Positions 1 to 11,277 of a DNA stretch of 64,000 nucleotides are shown here, one piece after another. The DNA comes from Aurifilum marmelostoma (Eukaryota; Ascomycota; Sordariomycetes; Diaporthales; Cryphonectriaceae): contig JAMXSV010000010.1 in NCBI GenBank assembly GCA_027559495.1, forward strand, positions 1,116,001 through 1,180,000, written 5' to 3'. Each line of letters opens with the position of its first letter. The first letter of the stretch is position 1. The notes under the pieces are model-generated. The model was not told the DNA's origin. It saw nothing but the letters and a program-made list of their open reading frames with translations, and did no database searches. The translations under genes and the position numbers were made by a program.

Positions 1-936
1 CAGAATGAAGGCCTTCGAGTCAGGACGCCCTTCTACCTTTGGATCCAGTTGGATCGTATACGTTCCGCTACGCTTGTTCCAGATTGTACATCGGAGCAAA
101 TTTGCAACAGTCTAGGCACTAATACAAGGTGCTTGCGCCTCGTACTAGCCAGGCCTGCTGATCTGGTAGGGCCGCCATTCGCTCCTCGTGCGGCCAATAA
201 AGCTGAAGGCAATATTCTTGATTCTGTCTTGTTGCTTCCAAAGACACTTAATTTAACAATCTACCTCTTAAAGTCCAATAATTCATTAGTGCAGCTTTGT
301 CAAGTCCTCTCCAGCCAAAAGTCTCAACAATCGGAGGATTTGACTGCGCGACTTGCTGCATTGTATTGTGGGCGAGGTGGCCGGATTTTCACCAGCTTGG
401 CTTCCGTTCCTCCGAGCCCGCCATCTTATGAGGAACTAGAAGACCCATCCCCACCTACGCTGGAGAAATCTTTCCGTAAGTACTGGCTTGTAGAATCTCC
501 TGTCATAATGCTGATTCAGATCGCAGCGTCCGATGCATCCTCAAGGTTTAAGAAGCGGCGACGTGCGAGCTCTGCTGGACCTGAGACAATACTGATTGAA
601 GCTGTGTGCAAGAAAATGATCAGTGAACAACAGAAGAGCCTCACAGACACCTTATATAAAGAACTGGCGAAAGCGGAGGCTCGAATCTTAGACCATGTCA
701 ACAACTTGTTTAGGGAGCAGTCTGAGAAGTGCGATGATATCGCAAGCGAGGTAGCCAGATTGGACGAACAAATCGAACGGGCAGGAGCGGAACTGGACTG
801 CCAGATAGACGATCAAATGGTTGGTGCGAAAATTGAGCTTGAGAAATGGGTCAAAGATGAACTTGGAGACGCAGTTGAAACTATCAAGAATCAGATTACT
901 CAGGGTAGAATTAGCATCGAGTTCAATGATGATTAA
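1..936 (+). CDS. coiled-coil hypothetical protein, 5' end outside window
   Basis: The frame is open from base 1, so the true start lies upstream; the C-terminal ~311 residues are present, ending at TAA 934-936. It has a globular N-terminal part, a Pro-rich linker (motif PSPPSYEELEDPSPP), a basic patch (KKRRR, a possible nuclear signal) and a ~110-residue charged C-terminal coiled coil. An in-phase 51-bp intron is likely at 476-526 (GTAAGT...GCAG); splicing it joins the linker to the basic patch. Uncharacterised fungal proteins with a PPPYEEL-like linker before KRRR are common, but I know no function. The coding status is clear; the product is unknown. Confidence 0.7.
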   Translation, partial: QNEGLRVRTPFYLWIQLDRIRSATLVPDCTSEQICNSLGTNTRCLRLVLARPADLVGPPFAPRAANKAEGNILDSVLLLPKTLNLTIYLLKSNNSLVQLCQVLSSQKSQQSEDLTARLAALYCGRGGRIFTSLASVPPSPPSYEELEDPSPPTLEKSFRKYWLVESPVIMLIQIAASDASSRFKKRRRASSAGPETILIEAVCKKMISEQQKSLTDTLYKELAKAEARILDHVNNLFREQSEKCDDIASEVARLDEQIERAGAELDCQIDDQMVGAKIELEKWVKDELGDAVETIKNQITQGRISIEFNDD

Positions 937-1545
937 CTCTTTATTACTCAGGCTATCAGTTATAACTTTCTGGCTAAATGTAAGTAACTGAATATAAATT
1001 ATGACTGGTCCAAATCATAGGTTATGATTAGTTTTCATGTCCAGCTAGTAATCAGTATTTCGAGTTCTCAGTCATACGTTGTAACCAGTCCTTCATACCC
1101 GGCCAGGAAGTTGTGACCAGTCCCCAATATGACCAACTAAATCTGTGACCAGTATTCTGAATGGTGAGTCATAATTGGTGCCCAGTCTCTCATATACTGG
1201 TAACAGTCCGTGATCGGGAACTCGATATACCGGACGCAACTTTTCTGGCTGGACGCACGAATCTGTGTGATGACTTGTTCTATTGTTACTATCAAGCCGC
1301 AGATGATGATTTGGTCTACTGACAGCAATTGTTAGTGGCTTAAGGCCCTTTAGGCAGCAGAATCTTCTTCAATAAGCAGATTCTCTTACTTGTATACTCT
1401 TTCTGTAATGCACAAAGTCATCGAGGCCCGGTCAAGTGCTGATATAATTCTACAAAAGAGTCACGAGCAGCATAGAGACCGCGCACACTGAGCATGTCGA
1501 TCAAATGTGTAAAATTTGGAAATGATTTTATCATTGCATTTGCCT
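937..1545. other. intergenic, diverged GTGACCAGT repeats
   Basis: No gene is seen. Between about 1005 and 1200 the motif gtgaccagt / gtaaccagtc recurs at irregular spacing with many substitutions, as in a decayed minisatellite. The rest is plain AT-rich spacer between convergent genes. Confidence 0.4.
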
Positions 1546-3164
1546 TTATGATGAACGGAATGAAGTGTTCGCCCTGGCTTGTGCGTGATGGAACAAATAA
1601 GTCCCAAGTCCAGGGATCAAAAATTGAGGTCGATGCGTGTCGAGGATCCTGATTGAATGCAAGTGCTTCTCACGGCCCAACTCGAGTTCCCCAAGGCGAT
1701 TATATGCAGAGCTAAGAAAGAGACCAACGACACCACAAAGAAACACTTCTTCTTCTCCAGGATTATAGGCACGTCCCTGTTCCAAGACTTTATCCCATCG
1801 CTCGATTTCTTCTGCTGGTGTCAGTGATAGGCGCGCAAACGCGATAAGTGCCCTGAGATGACCAACTCGGTCGACAATATCTGGGTATGCTAGCTCCGAG
1901 TATCTGGCCAAACTCTCTTTCGTCAGAGTGAATGCAGCGCAAAGATCACCCTGTAAGATTTTGATCTCAATAAGAGATAGTAGAAGTCTCCGATACCCCT
2001 TTTGGATCCGGCCAGACAGAGGAATCGATTCAAGCTCGAGTCGAGTCACAGCCTCAACCTGCTCTAGAGGAGGATGTGCTCTGCTATGCAGGGCTGTCAA
2101 CTCACATTCCACATCAGCAAAGGCTGACACAGCAATGTACCGCTTGTACTTGGGTAAAAGGGTGGTTTCGACGCATTTTTTGAAGCATACTCTTGCAGCT
2201 TCAAAGTCACCCTGCCCTCTCAAGACGCGGCCGACGCACATCGTCTGATCCCACAGCAGAGCATCCTCTTCCTGTGACGTAATCTCACTTGGGGTCCATT
2301 GCCGAAGTAGATGGTGAGCTTCTCTGAATTGAGAGCGGTAGGCGTAATTGTTTGCTTGTGAAAGATGTAAGAGCGTAATCTTGCGTTGGAGCCTAGAAGC
2401 CTGGGATGCGCACTCGGCAGACGCAATATTCTTGGCGAGACAAGCTTGGAGAATGCGCTGAGAGCCCTCAATGTCCCCTTTCATACGTAGGAGAACACTC
2501 TTTCGATACACTACCTCCGGCTCGAGCCAAGATATGTCTTGTTGAGAGACCCAAAGAGTGGCAGCTTCAACGGCTTGCTCGCGGCTTCCTGGACTAAGAT
2601 GTTTGGAAGCAGATGCAGCTAGCAGCGCTTTGATCACATGACCACTGAGTGCTTCCGATGCTTGTGACTGCACTGGATAGTTTGCTATGCTAGAATTAAG
2701 CAATATTAGCAATGTAATAGGATACATTGTTGATAAAAAGTACATACAACTTGAACACTTCACTGTCTAGGGATATTTGTACGGGAATAGTTGTATCCTG
2801 GGTCTTGTCCGGGCCATCTTGTGGCTGAAATGAAGATGTTGCCACGCTGATACCATGAATATTAGCAATGTAATGAAAGACTGCTCTCAAGTCGTACATA
2901 CTTTTTGGCTATGTCGCGTTGGAGCGGCGCTATCATCGTTGGGATCACGGGGATAGTCATGTCCCGGGCATACTTTGCGCTAGCAGGACCATTTCGATGA
3001 GACGATCCATAACATGTGTGCCATCGCTTGAATGGTTTGGAACAATCAGAGCATTGGTTCGGGTACGGATTGGCCGGAGACATAGAGAGGGTGTTCTGGC
3101 TTATGCCACCACAGCAAGGTTGACATTGGTACCTGCGATGCGCATGGTAAGTGCGGGGCTGCAC
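1546..3164 (-). CDS. helical-repeat (TPR-like) hypothetical protein, 5' end unresolved
   Basis: The last exon is 1546-2689 (about 380 residues of paired amphipathic helices, for example around QGDFEAARVCFKKCVE and RLGELELGREKH, typical of TPR/SEL-like arrays). An intron at 2690-2747 leads to a 99-nt exon (2748-2846), and a second intron (2847-2901) leads to an exon open to about 3164. Both introns have GTATGT donors and both junctions keep phase. The two introns also share the string ttacattgctaatatt, so they may be related. The upstream exon has a CxxC pair (CSDCSKPF) near a candidate Met, but the real start is unclear. This could be the C-terminal repeat part of a larger protein such as an NLR; no NB-ARC or NACHT motif is visible in the window. 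Confidence 0.55.
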
Positions 3165-3352
3165 GGAAAGCTGAAAAGTCCGGATTCAATGCTGGTATCA
3201 CGTGCAGCACTAAACCGGATTATCTATTATTCCGAGCGCAGTCAATGGGTCCGGAGCTTCAGCATCAGAAACGAATGGCTATACTACGTGATCTTATCAA
3301 CCGTTGCGGCCTTATGAATGAGGACAGCCACTGTCTAGACCACTGAATGATA

Positions 3353-4179
3353 TTAATGCTTCTTGAGAGCCATTTGACGGCGCTGGCTACCAGGTAGAAG
3401 GATCAGGAATTCGAATCCATCCGGAAGATTTCCTAGCGGCCAATTCAATTCCTCCCTGACAGTCTCCAGGGCTTGGAGTGGCTCCTCGTGATCAACAAAG
3501 AAGTTGGTATCCACGCCTGAGACCATGCCAGTCGGAGTCTGCTCGAAGAGACTACCTCGTAACTTGGCGTCTCTGATATACGAGATCGGCGACGTCGCCA
3601 GGATTGATTCGGCGTATTCTCCAATAAAGTCAACCGAGACTCGCTCAATCCCCCCTAACCAAAGTTAGCTCGAGATCTTAGCAGGTAATAGCCAACAGAA
3701 TCGAGCATACTTCCATAACTTGATGCAGCAGCTAAGCAAGCAGCTGGATGAGAGCTTATAACCCCAAATATATCATCAGTTTCCTGCCTGAGTGACATGA
3801 GGAGGCTACGGGCAAGCCCTCGCTCGCGGTAAGCTTTATGGACAACAAGTTGTGTAATCCAACACACTATCTTGCCATTATGCTCCCAACGACAGACGAA
3901 GACGTTCCCGGCAAGATTTCCATTAATAAGAACTCTGGTATAAGAACTGGCTGTGTCTGTAGACAGGTACTGATATCGAAGTCGTCGTGCACTTATTTTG
4001 ACAGGGGTGCCTTCAAGCGCATTAGATTAAGCGTATGAATACTGTGATTGGTACTCACCTGGATTGTCGGATTTGCTCCCCCAAGTGCCGTAATTCTCGC
4101 TGAAGAGTCTGGCAGCTTCAACCATCATCTCGTCGCTGACTTCATTGTTTGAAAAGGTCTCATATACTTGCTGCGCCAT
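3353..4179 (-). CDS. GNAT-family N-acetyltransferase
   Basis: Three exons, 4059-4179, 3711-4010 and 3353-3654, with introns of 48 and 56 bp that both preserve phase, give an intact 240-residue protein starting MAQQVYETFSNNEV. The middle exon holds the acetyl-CoA signature: a beta strand (VCWITQLVVH) then YRERGLARSLL, matching the R/QxxGxG/A loop of GNAT enzymes. The C-terminal part (ISYIRDAKLRG, ...TNFFVDHEEPL) is the conserved tail of a widespread uncharacterised fungal GNAT group. Acetyl-CoA-dependent transfer to a small amine or protein is inferred from the fold; the substrate is unknown. No signal peptide is seen, so it is probably cytosolic. Confidence 0.88.
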
Positions 4180-4906
4180 ATTGACTAAGCTGCAACAGAC
4201 CTGGTCTAGACCGTGTGATATAAATGACGTTTGCCTGTGCCCCAGATCTCACAGCATAATGTAAAATGAATAGCAAGTGCTGTGCAAGTATCGTATCGCC
4301 AGACTTGCTTCTGACCTACTCTTCGTTGCTTAACGGATAAGGGAGGGGCGGGGTAGAGGATAGCTCGGGAATTCTAAGAGACAGGGTCTGCCGCCCCTGC
4401 GGCAAAAAATTCACGCTTGCGACAAAAATTCCACGCTTGCGGCAAAAATTCCACGCTTGCGGCAAAAAATCCACACTGAGACTACCGGCAGACTAGTCCT
4501 GAGAAGTGTAGGCGGTCCAACGCACTTGCAGCAAAATAATCTTATTTTGATGGTATGCTTCTGCGCAGCAAATTGCAAATATGCTTTTGATGTAGATTTG
4601 TTTGCTTTGGTTGGAGGGAGTAGACACTGAGTATATGCAATATCACGGACTTGTACTGAGGCTGCAAAATCTACTAGATCTCAACCGCAGATCGGAAAGG
4701 AGACTCTAAAACAAAACTTAGGTGTGTGATTGTACGTTAATCTGAAAGAGGGTTTGAGTATATATATTTAAGGAGAAGCAACCTGATTTTTTCAATACGA
4801 GTTTTTTCTACAATCACTATTCAAAGCACGCCTTGAACTCTTCCAATAATCTCAGCACAGGTCCCATCCTATACTTATCTATTCAAGACTGATTCCTATT
4901 GCAAAA
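4180..4906. other. intergenic between divergent genes, with a 20-bp tandem repeat
   Basis: It separates the divergent GNAT and SGNH-hydrolase genes and should hold both promoters. A short tandem repeat lies at about 4398-4476 (separate entry). The 150 bases before 4907 are pyrimidine-rich, as in fungal 5' leaders, and a tatatatatt string lies near 4760. No gene is seen. Confidence 0.5.
4398..4476. repeat. 20-bp tandem repeat, about 4 copies
   Basis: The unit ttgcggcaaaaattccacgc is repeated about four times with one or two changes per copy. It is upstream of both flanking genes. Confidence 0.8.
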
Positions 4907-5857
4907 ATGGCTGTATGTGGTCCTGCAAATTGTGCATTTACAGATTCTGACCTGCTATAGACATCATTGCCTCAAGTAGTAATACTTGGAGATTCTCATG
5001 TCGATGGTTACGATAAATCTCTTGCTATAAGAAAAATTAGAGACAGTAGGTGTGACTTTTCAATTTAGAACTATTTGATACTAATGTATTGTACAGTAGG
5101 TCGTGGTCGCTTTGATGTTGTTCTCCGAGGCTGTATTGGTTACAATACGTCTCAGATGAAATCCAGGCTACCAATATTTGTTCCCCGCAAAGAATCTGTC
5201 AAGATTGCATGCGTTGTGAGTTTACTGTTCTTCTTAATTTCACTTCATCCCAATTATAATTTCGTTATTCTTTGATCTAACGCCCTAATTATATAGATCA
5301 TTGTTCTAGGTGCTAATGATGCTTGTATTCCGGGACACAAACAACATATACCATTGCCGAGATTCAGAGACAACATGCTTGAAATCATCCAATATTTTGC
5401 ATGCTTGAAGTCCAAGCCAAGCATATTAATCACAACAATGCCACCACTTGATGAGATTCGCCGCACTACATGGGACTTAGGCAAAGGGAGGGGATTAGTA
5501 AGGACTTATGAGTTAACACAAAAGTATGCTGACTGTCTACGCGAGCTTGTTCTGTGGCCCTCAAAGGATGGTCACAATGTGGAATTGGTTGATCTTAATA
5601 AGAGATTAATAGATCGGGTCAAGGATAAATCCCTTGAAGTTTTTGATAAGGATATACCCTTTGGTGCTCCAGGAGGGAAAAGCGGGTACCTGGAGTCCCT
5701 TTTAGAGGATGGCTTACATATGAAAGAAGAGGGTTATACAGAGTTTTCTGAACTGCTTGAAAAGCCTCTGAAGAAGGTGGCAGAATCACAGCCCCTTGGT
5801 TGGCCTGAGTGGGAGAATGCACCGTGTATGCATGATTCTACTAATATTCTTCAGTAG
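4907..5857 (+). CDS. SGNH/GDSL-type esterase (IAH1-like)
   Basis: Four exons, 4907-4912 (only ATGGCT), 4961-5045, about 5097-5215 and 5297-5857, give 256 residues with all phases consistent. SGNH blocks are in order: GDSH with the nucleophile Ser (VVILGDSHVDGY), the block II Gly region (GYNTSQ), GANDA with the Asn, and DGLHMKEEGY with the Asp-x-x-His pair. GANDAC followed by Q-H-I-P-L resembles isoamyl-acetate-hydrolysing esterases, so hydrolysis of small esters is likely. The first residue of GDSL is kept but Leu is His. There is no signal peptide. The third acceptor could be 5096 or 5099, changing one residue. The gene looks intact. Confidence 0.85.
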
Positions 5858-6245
5858 ACAAATACAAGTTTCTTGAAAAGCAGTAAGCCTATGTAGCCTT
5901 TTGTCTCGCAACACTGACTGAAGCCAGCTGCTTGCATGCTCCCCTGCTTCAGCAGCCTGCACTAGCGGGCTCTGGCGCTGCAACAGAACACTTGGCCTGA
6001 GACTTTGGGCTTTCCCCTTCACATCGAAAACCGAACAGGCGTGCTTTATGTATTCAAATTGCACATAGCTCAGCGCGCTATATATTACTCAAGCGGTCTT
6101 TAGACAAATAGCTTGATCTCAATGCTTCAAAAAAAAACTAATAGAATGATTTCGCAAATAAACAAAGAAGACATGGGATAGGAGTAAAGTGCGAAAATGG
6201 AAGTTTTCAACTTGAATAGAATCAAAATTCTTATAATTAGAATAC
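5858..6245. other. intergenic spacer
   Basis: A 3'-to-3' spacer between convergent genes, AT-rich with short A-runs. Nothing else is seen. Confidence 0.6.
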
Positions 6246-7598
6246 TTACTCTATCATGATAAGCATTCCTCCCAATTCGTGGTGTTGTTGAATGAGCCGC
6301 TGAGCAGTATCTCTTGTGATAAAAATGACTGGACCCATTTGAAAGAAGTCAATCTTACGCACATCGGACTCATCCAACATCTCAACCACCTCTCGAAGTG
6401 ATCGCGCACAGCCCGTTGCCCAGATAATGTCTTCTAGATGGATCAGGTTGTGAGATAGTAAGTATCGAACAGTCTTGTCCTTAACATGGAGCCTCTTGAA
6501 TGCAAACTCAGCATTGACCTCACTGATGTTTGGGTGAAGCTTCTCCGCAACCCTGAGGATGGCTTCCTCAGCCGTGTTGCTGTTTTCCTCCCTTGTTCTG
6601 AACAATAGATGGCGGCAACAGAGAATGATTTGGTGTAGGGAGAAATATGCCGTGTCTTTCACAAAGACAGCGTGAAAGCCTGCCTCAGCAAGCATAAGTC
6701 TCAAACTTGCTGTTGAACTGTAACCCCAGACAGAGCACAGAGAATCGACTTGTAGTAGGCCACTAACTCCACCAACTATGCCAGGCTGTATGTAACCAGC
6801 TTTCAAGTCTCGAATCTGTGCCATCTGGGCAGCCTCTGCTTCAGAATCCGAAACTGATGCTATGGGATCATCATCCCTGTTGTCATCTCTGTCTGGAGAA
6901 CAGTGTTGCATATTGACCTGCTCATTGCTCTCAAAGTACCCGCTACAGTGAGAACTACTAGAGCCGCGCAATCGATCGACACTATTCTGCAAAGATTATC
7001 AGAACATGATATACAACAAAAGATTTGGGCAACATACGTTCTCGGATTCGATCGCCATCTGCGAATTGGAGTGTTGCAACCGAAGATCTGCGGGGATATT
7101 CGAGACACGGTTGATGAAGTTGTAGAAGCCCTTCAACCTGCCAGGGTGAAGGCGAAGAATATATCGAAGTTCCGGATGGAAGTTGAGCTCCACATGAGTA
7201 GCAGTCATGAAACTATCCCATAAGATCCGAGAGGATCCGCAGGCCTCGTCCGCTGTCTGACTATGCATGTCGACTGCATTATCATCTCTGTTGACGGCAG
7301 GAGAGAGGCCCTGCAGGATTAGTTTACTTCCTTGAAATATAAGAGAACAACATTTCGGCGCAATCCCATCTAGATCAGGAAGTCTAAGATCACATGTTGC
7401 TGTTGTCCCAATCGAAAATCCAGAGAAGAAAAGACCACTGAGACCTAGGGAAATAGGCAGAGTTGGATGGGTCTCTTCGGGCCAGCCACGTTCTCGGCGG
7501 CCCTGTCGGATAGTTGTCAAAGCTAGGTCATTTATTGACTCGGGGTTTGCAGCGATGTAAGCAATAACAGAATTGAGAGTCCACTTTAAAGAATCCAT
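6246..7598 (-). CDS. hypothetical protein with FHA-like N-terminal segment
   Basis: Exons 7038-7598 and 6246-6986 are joined across a 51-bp intron (GTATGT...TTTGCAG) in phase, giving 433 residues from MDSLKWTLNSV. Residues ~55-110 (FSIGTTATCDLRLPD, then a CCSLIFQG strand and LILQGLS) have the strand order of an FHA phosphothreonine-binding domain, but the usual S-x-x-H is replaced by APKC, so binding is doubtful. A Ser/Asp-rich linker (DRDDNRDDDPIASVSDSEAE) leads to a C-terminal helical region with no motif I know. An upstream in-frame Met at 7664 exists but lies in AT-rich leader. The last codon overlaps a possible donor; splicing there would change only the last residue. Confidence 0.65.
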
Positions 7599-8156
7599 AC
7601 TAGATAATAAGGGAGTTGACAGGAACCTGAATGTATAATCTACATTGCTGGAGAAAGTTTTCAAGCTGCGAGATGTGTCTTTCTAATATTCTAAACAGAT
7701 TCCGATTATCGAAGCAGACCTAGAGGCCAGCACAAATTTGCGCCCCCAACTTTCTTCGTGTCCAGGTGATGACAACAGCACCGAAATTTTGTTTGTGATA
7801 AAAAGCATCTTGCAGTTGGGCTCGCTGCAGTTATGCAAATTTGGACTTTGGCGCTAGGCCATGTTACAGCTCACATAACCTGTTGCAATTAGCAAGCATT
7901 AGGCCAAGCAACTAGTCAAATTATGTGTTGCATTGCAGATGCAGAATGCATTAAGGCTAGCCCATATTGCTTGGGCGATTCCTGGATGCACGGTCAGAAC
8001 ATTCCGCCAGCTAGCATTGGGAATCACCAGACTGAAATCAAGATAAAGCTTATAATACATATACACTATAATAGTAGGTTTGACAAAAGTGGAGTTGACC
8101 AGTGTAGAATCCTCACAGAAAGATCTCAGGTAGTAAGAAACAAGACCCCGGCTATA

Positions 8157-8356
8157 GTTCCCAGCCATGATCCTCAGCCATGGTCCCTAGTCATGGTCCC
8201 TAGTCATGGTCCCCAGCTATGGTCCCCAGCTATGGTCCCCAGCCATGGTATCAGTCATAGCTCTGAGTTCTAGTCTCTTGTCATGGTTCCTAGCTATTGC
8301 ACCTAGTCATAGCCCTCAGCTACGGTCTCTAGCTATGGTTTCCAGCTATGGTTTCA
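8157..8356. repeat. 13-bp minisatellite, locus 1
   Basis: About 14 diverged copies of ccccagctatggt/ccctagtcatggt. It is the same unit as the array at 12181-12392 and, inverted, at about 10893-11032. Confidence 0.85.
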
Positions 8357-8662
8357 GCAAGTCTAACTATATGTCATTGAAATCAATGCTTGTGTAGGCC
8401 TTGTGTAATGAGCACTGCAGTAATCCGAAGATACCAAAGTACTGATTGGGTTTATGCTAACAAGAGCGATATCAAAGTGCTAAGTCCTTGAATACGGAAC
8501 CGTACAAGTCCTAATGAATGATGCAAGTGTTCACTGCCTTTGGGGCTACTCAGTATATAAGACTGAATACTTAGATTGACGACTGAAGAGCTATATACAA
8601 GATCTCATCTAATGGTGGTAATGACTGTGGTTATATATCCGGCTCTTCAGTATGGCTCACTT

Positions 8663-8713
8663 GGATCACTAGTGATCCTGATGATCCAGGCTCACTGGAT
8701 CATTTGGTGATCC
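8663..8713. repeat. paired GATC palindromes
   Basis: A perfect 16-bp palindrome (ggatcactagtgatcc, 8663-8678) is followed by an imperfect one (ggatcatttggtgatcc, 8697-8713) in a run of related gatcc/ggatc words. It resembles the subterminal repeats of small DNA transposons. Confidence 0.6.
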
Positions 8714-9277
8714 AATGATCCATCCTTGCCCCTTTTAACCCTAACCCTTGATTACGTACGCGAGGGGTTCCGAACATCGTAGGCGGTGTGTTCACTGATT
8801 GGTGGGCGGTCTGGCGCCTCCCTGTTGTTCCGTGGCCTGTTTTCGTGACCTGCATGTTGAATGGGTCATAACACCTTGGTTATAGATGTTGGGTTCTACT
8901 GTTGCTTCAGATTTGCAATTTCAAAGCATTGCAGAGCGAGGAGCAAGAAAGCACCATATGCAATAGAAAAAGCTGGCAATGCAAATCAGCTCAGTTGCTG
9001 CAGCACTGCTTGTTTGATCGCTGCTTGATGATATTTTTTGATAATCCAAGAGGCTATAAATCCGGTTTAGAGGGCATTGTGACTAAAAGACTCTTCAAGA
9101 CTTCCATCTGTACTTCAACATCCAACCTACTTCCAAACACTGATTTCTGAAGTAGTTCCTTATTTCGATGATACAATCGCTGCAATTGTCTTCGTTGAAC
9201 ATAATTTCCCAAGTGCGGGATCTAATATATAGCGGTGAGCAGCATGAGAGAATCCCATCTTCTAAGCGCGAAGTTAA

Positions 9278-10582
9278 TCATAAAGAAAAGATATTCCGGG
9301 ATGAAATGGATCCATACATATATGATAACGCACCCTCAGTACTGTCTGAGGCAGTAAGGCTTGCAAGTAGTGCGGTCAGGCACTTTTGAATACGACTCAG
9401 ATCAATAGCACTGAGGCCATCTGGGTAGATCACCTCATCCTCTTTGGCCCATGAGATCATGGATCCCCTTATGATTGGCTGTTCAGGTTTTCTCCAGAAA
9501 TCGCTGCGGTGCGATAGATGCAAGGCCTTCATGACTGATGACCGAGATGTCTCAACGCAGACATGGAGGGTAAAAGATGCTATGACAGTCTCCGAGAATC
9601 CCCCTCTTTGTAGCGTTGTCTTATGCGGATGTGGTACCTCTTCTTGAAGTGCAAGAAGCGCGTCAGAGCGCAAGTCATAAGCTGTATAGCAATGACTACA
9701 CAGGTTAGCAATGATACCTTTCTATGGAATATGATTCATACCTTCTCAATATCCTGCAACACCAAAAAGAAATGAGAATCAAACTGCTATGAGGATTCGT
9801 AGCAAGTGACTCAATCCAGAGATCTCCATAGAGAAGTTTTGATGAGTTTCTGTATTTGTTAGCAAAAAGAGAAAAAGAAATAGGAGAGTAACTGAGCAGG
9901 GAGCTTACAATATACCTCCACCTATATCCTGAGCAAACCTGACATGCCTCAGAGCATGCCCTATCTGTCCAAGCTGTCTGTAGTAGAGACTAGCAAGAAT
10001 GTGCGTGCAGATGTAATCAAATCCAGAAACCCCAAGATTATACTCCTTGAATCCAAAAGAAGAAAAGGCTTTTGCGTTCAAGAAATAATAATCACCAGGG
10101 AAGCCTTCCTTGCCCAACAAATGGTTAGATGACTGTCGGGATCAAGATAATGCGGCTACACCATGACAGAGACGAACCAATACGTGCCGTCCCCGGAAGA
10201 GACGCTGCGGGCGAGTAAGTAAAGTCAAAGAGACTGCCCAGAGCCAAAACTAAAAGAGCTAGCACATTGGTGAGACAATCCTTGAACTCTAGAGGTCTGC
10301 GACGTGGCAGGGAACCATCTGAGCACTTGTGCGTGGCTTTGACTTCGCTCTGCAGATGTGCGATTATTCTGCTCAAACGTCGCGGCGGGAGCAAGGGATA
10401 TACATTCTGGATGTATGTTTGGTATGCCCTGACATACTTCTCTATGCTCTCAGGGTTGAAGTCGGATTCATACAGGGGCTGGTATGAGCTGTCCAGGATC
10501 TCCTCGTTGCGGAGCGGTAATCGAGACGCTGGGCCTGCAGTCGTTCCCTCCATTGCTTCGAGCGTGAAGTCCGATATTCTTT
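9278..10582 (-). pseudogene. fungal-specific transcription factor domain, decayed
   Basis: Pieces of the middle-homology region of Zn2Cys6/C2H2 regulators occur in the right order on the minus strand. They are FNPESIEKYVRAYQTYIQNV at ~10450, SPAASLPG at ~10200, GFDYICTHILASLYYRQLGQ at ~9985, ISFWCCRILRR at ~9750, DLRSDALLALQEEVPHP at ~9650 (compare LESDLLAEL-PPS in the family) and ISWAKED near 9450. The pieces lie in several frames. Plausible introns join the later ones, but the junction near 10130-10200 cannot be made in phase. No zinc cluster or C2H2 finger precedes it, and the protein ends right after ISWAKED, where the family normally continues for 100+ residues. It is most likely a truncated, frame-broken copy between two arrays of the 13-bp minisatellite. 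Confidence 0.6.
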
Positions 10583-11277
10583 GACAAGGTGGTATTCAAG
10601 AGCGCTTGTGAGACAGGAAGCATGTGCAAGAGATAGACAGCAGGTTGCGAGCAGTTCAATATAGGAAGGGATTTTTGCAGATGACCGAATCATCATGCTA
10701 CCATGTCGTATCGATTACTCCCCTAGATCCGGGTTCTAGCTCATGCATGTACATAACTAGCTCTGAAAATAGTGCAGGCTGCTAGTGTATTGATCCATTG
10801 TCTCGCGTCTTGCTGGCCTGCAACGAAGTCTAACCATGGGTTGCGTCCTGAACTCATCGGTAAGCTAGAAAGCCGGTCTAACCCGAAACCAAAACCATAG
10901 GGACCATGTCTGGGGACCATGGCTAAGAATGAGACCATGAAAGCCGGGAGCATGGGTCTAGGGGTGGAACCGGGAAGCGTGGATTTGGACCAAGACTCCC
11001 GGGGGTGATGATTATGCCTGGGGACCATGAAGTGAGATTACATAGCATTCTGATTAATTAATACTCAAAACAGACTATCATATTTCAGTCTCCTCAGCAA
11101 TGAAATTTCTTCCAGAACTCGCAAAATGAAGCTTGTTTTGATATCATTGCATGCAGCTGGAGGGTCTGTCGAACAGCAAGAACTAGAGATATCTGTCATG
11201 AGAGTTGAGAATATTGCATTCAAGACTATTACTTAGCAGCTCAGAAAATTCAGCCGCACCTTAACACATCCGGAATC
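10583..11277. other. intergenic, carrying minisatellite locus 2
   Basis: No gene is seen apart from the degenerate repeat at about 10893-11032 and AT-rich spacer. Confidence 0.5.
10893..11032. repeat. 13-bp minisatellite, locus 2 (inverted, degenerate)
   Basis: Scattered units of tggggaccatgg / agggaccatg are the reverse complement of the ccccagccatggt unit at loci 1 and 3. The array is interrupted and only about five units are recognisable. Confidence 0.65.

Larger units (their letters stand above)
7599..9277. other. gene-free stretch with minisatellite and palindromes
   Basis: No convincing gene is seen over ~1.7 kb. It contains the 13-bp minisatellite (8157-8356), a palindrome pair (8663-8713), and a short ttaaccctaaccctt string near 8738 that matches 1.5 fungal telomere units, directly followed by attacgtacgcgagggg. 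The mix suggests the wreck of a small DNA transposon or subtelomeric material. Confidence 0.45.

Noticed and set aside
8735..8752. Telomere-like ccctaaccct
   Set aside because: Only about 1.5 units; not enough to call an interstitial telomere or chromosome end.
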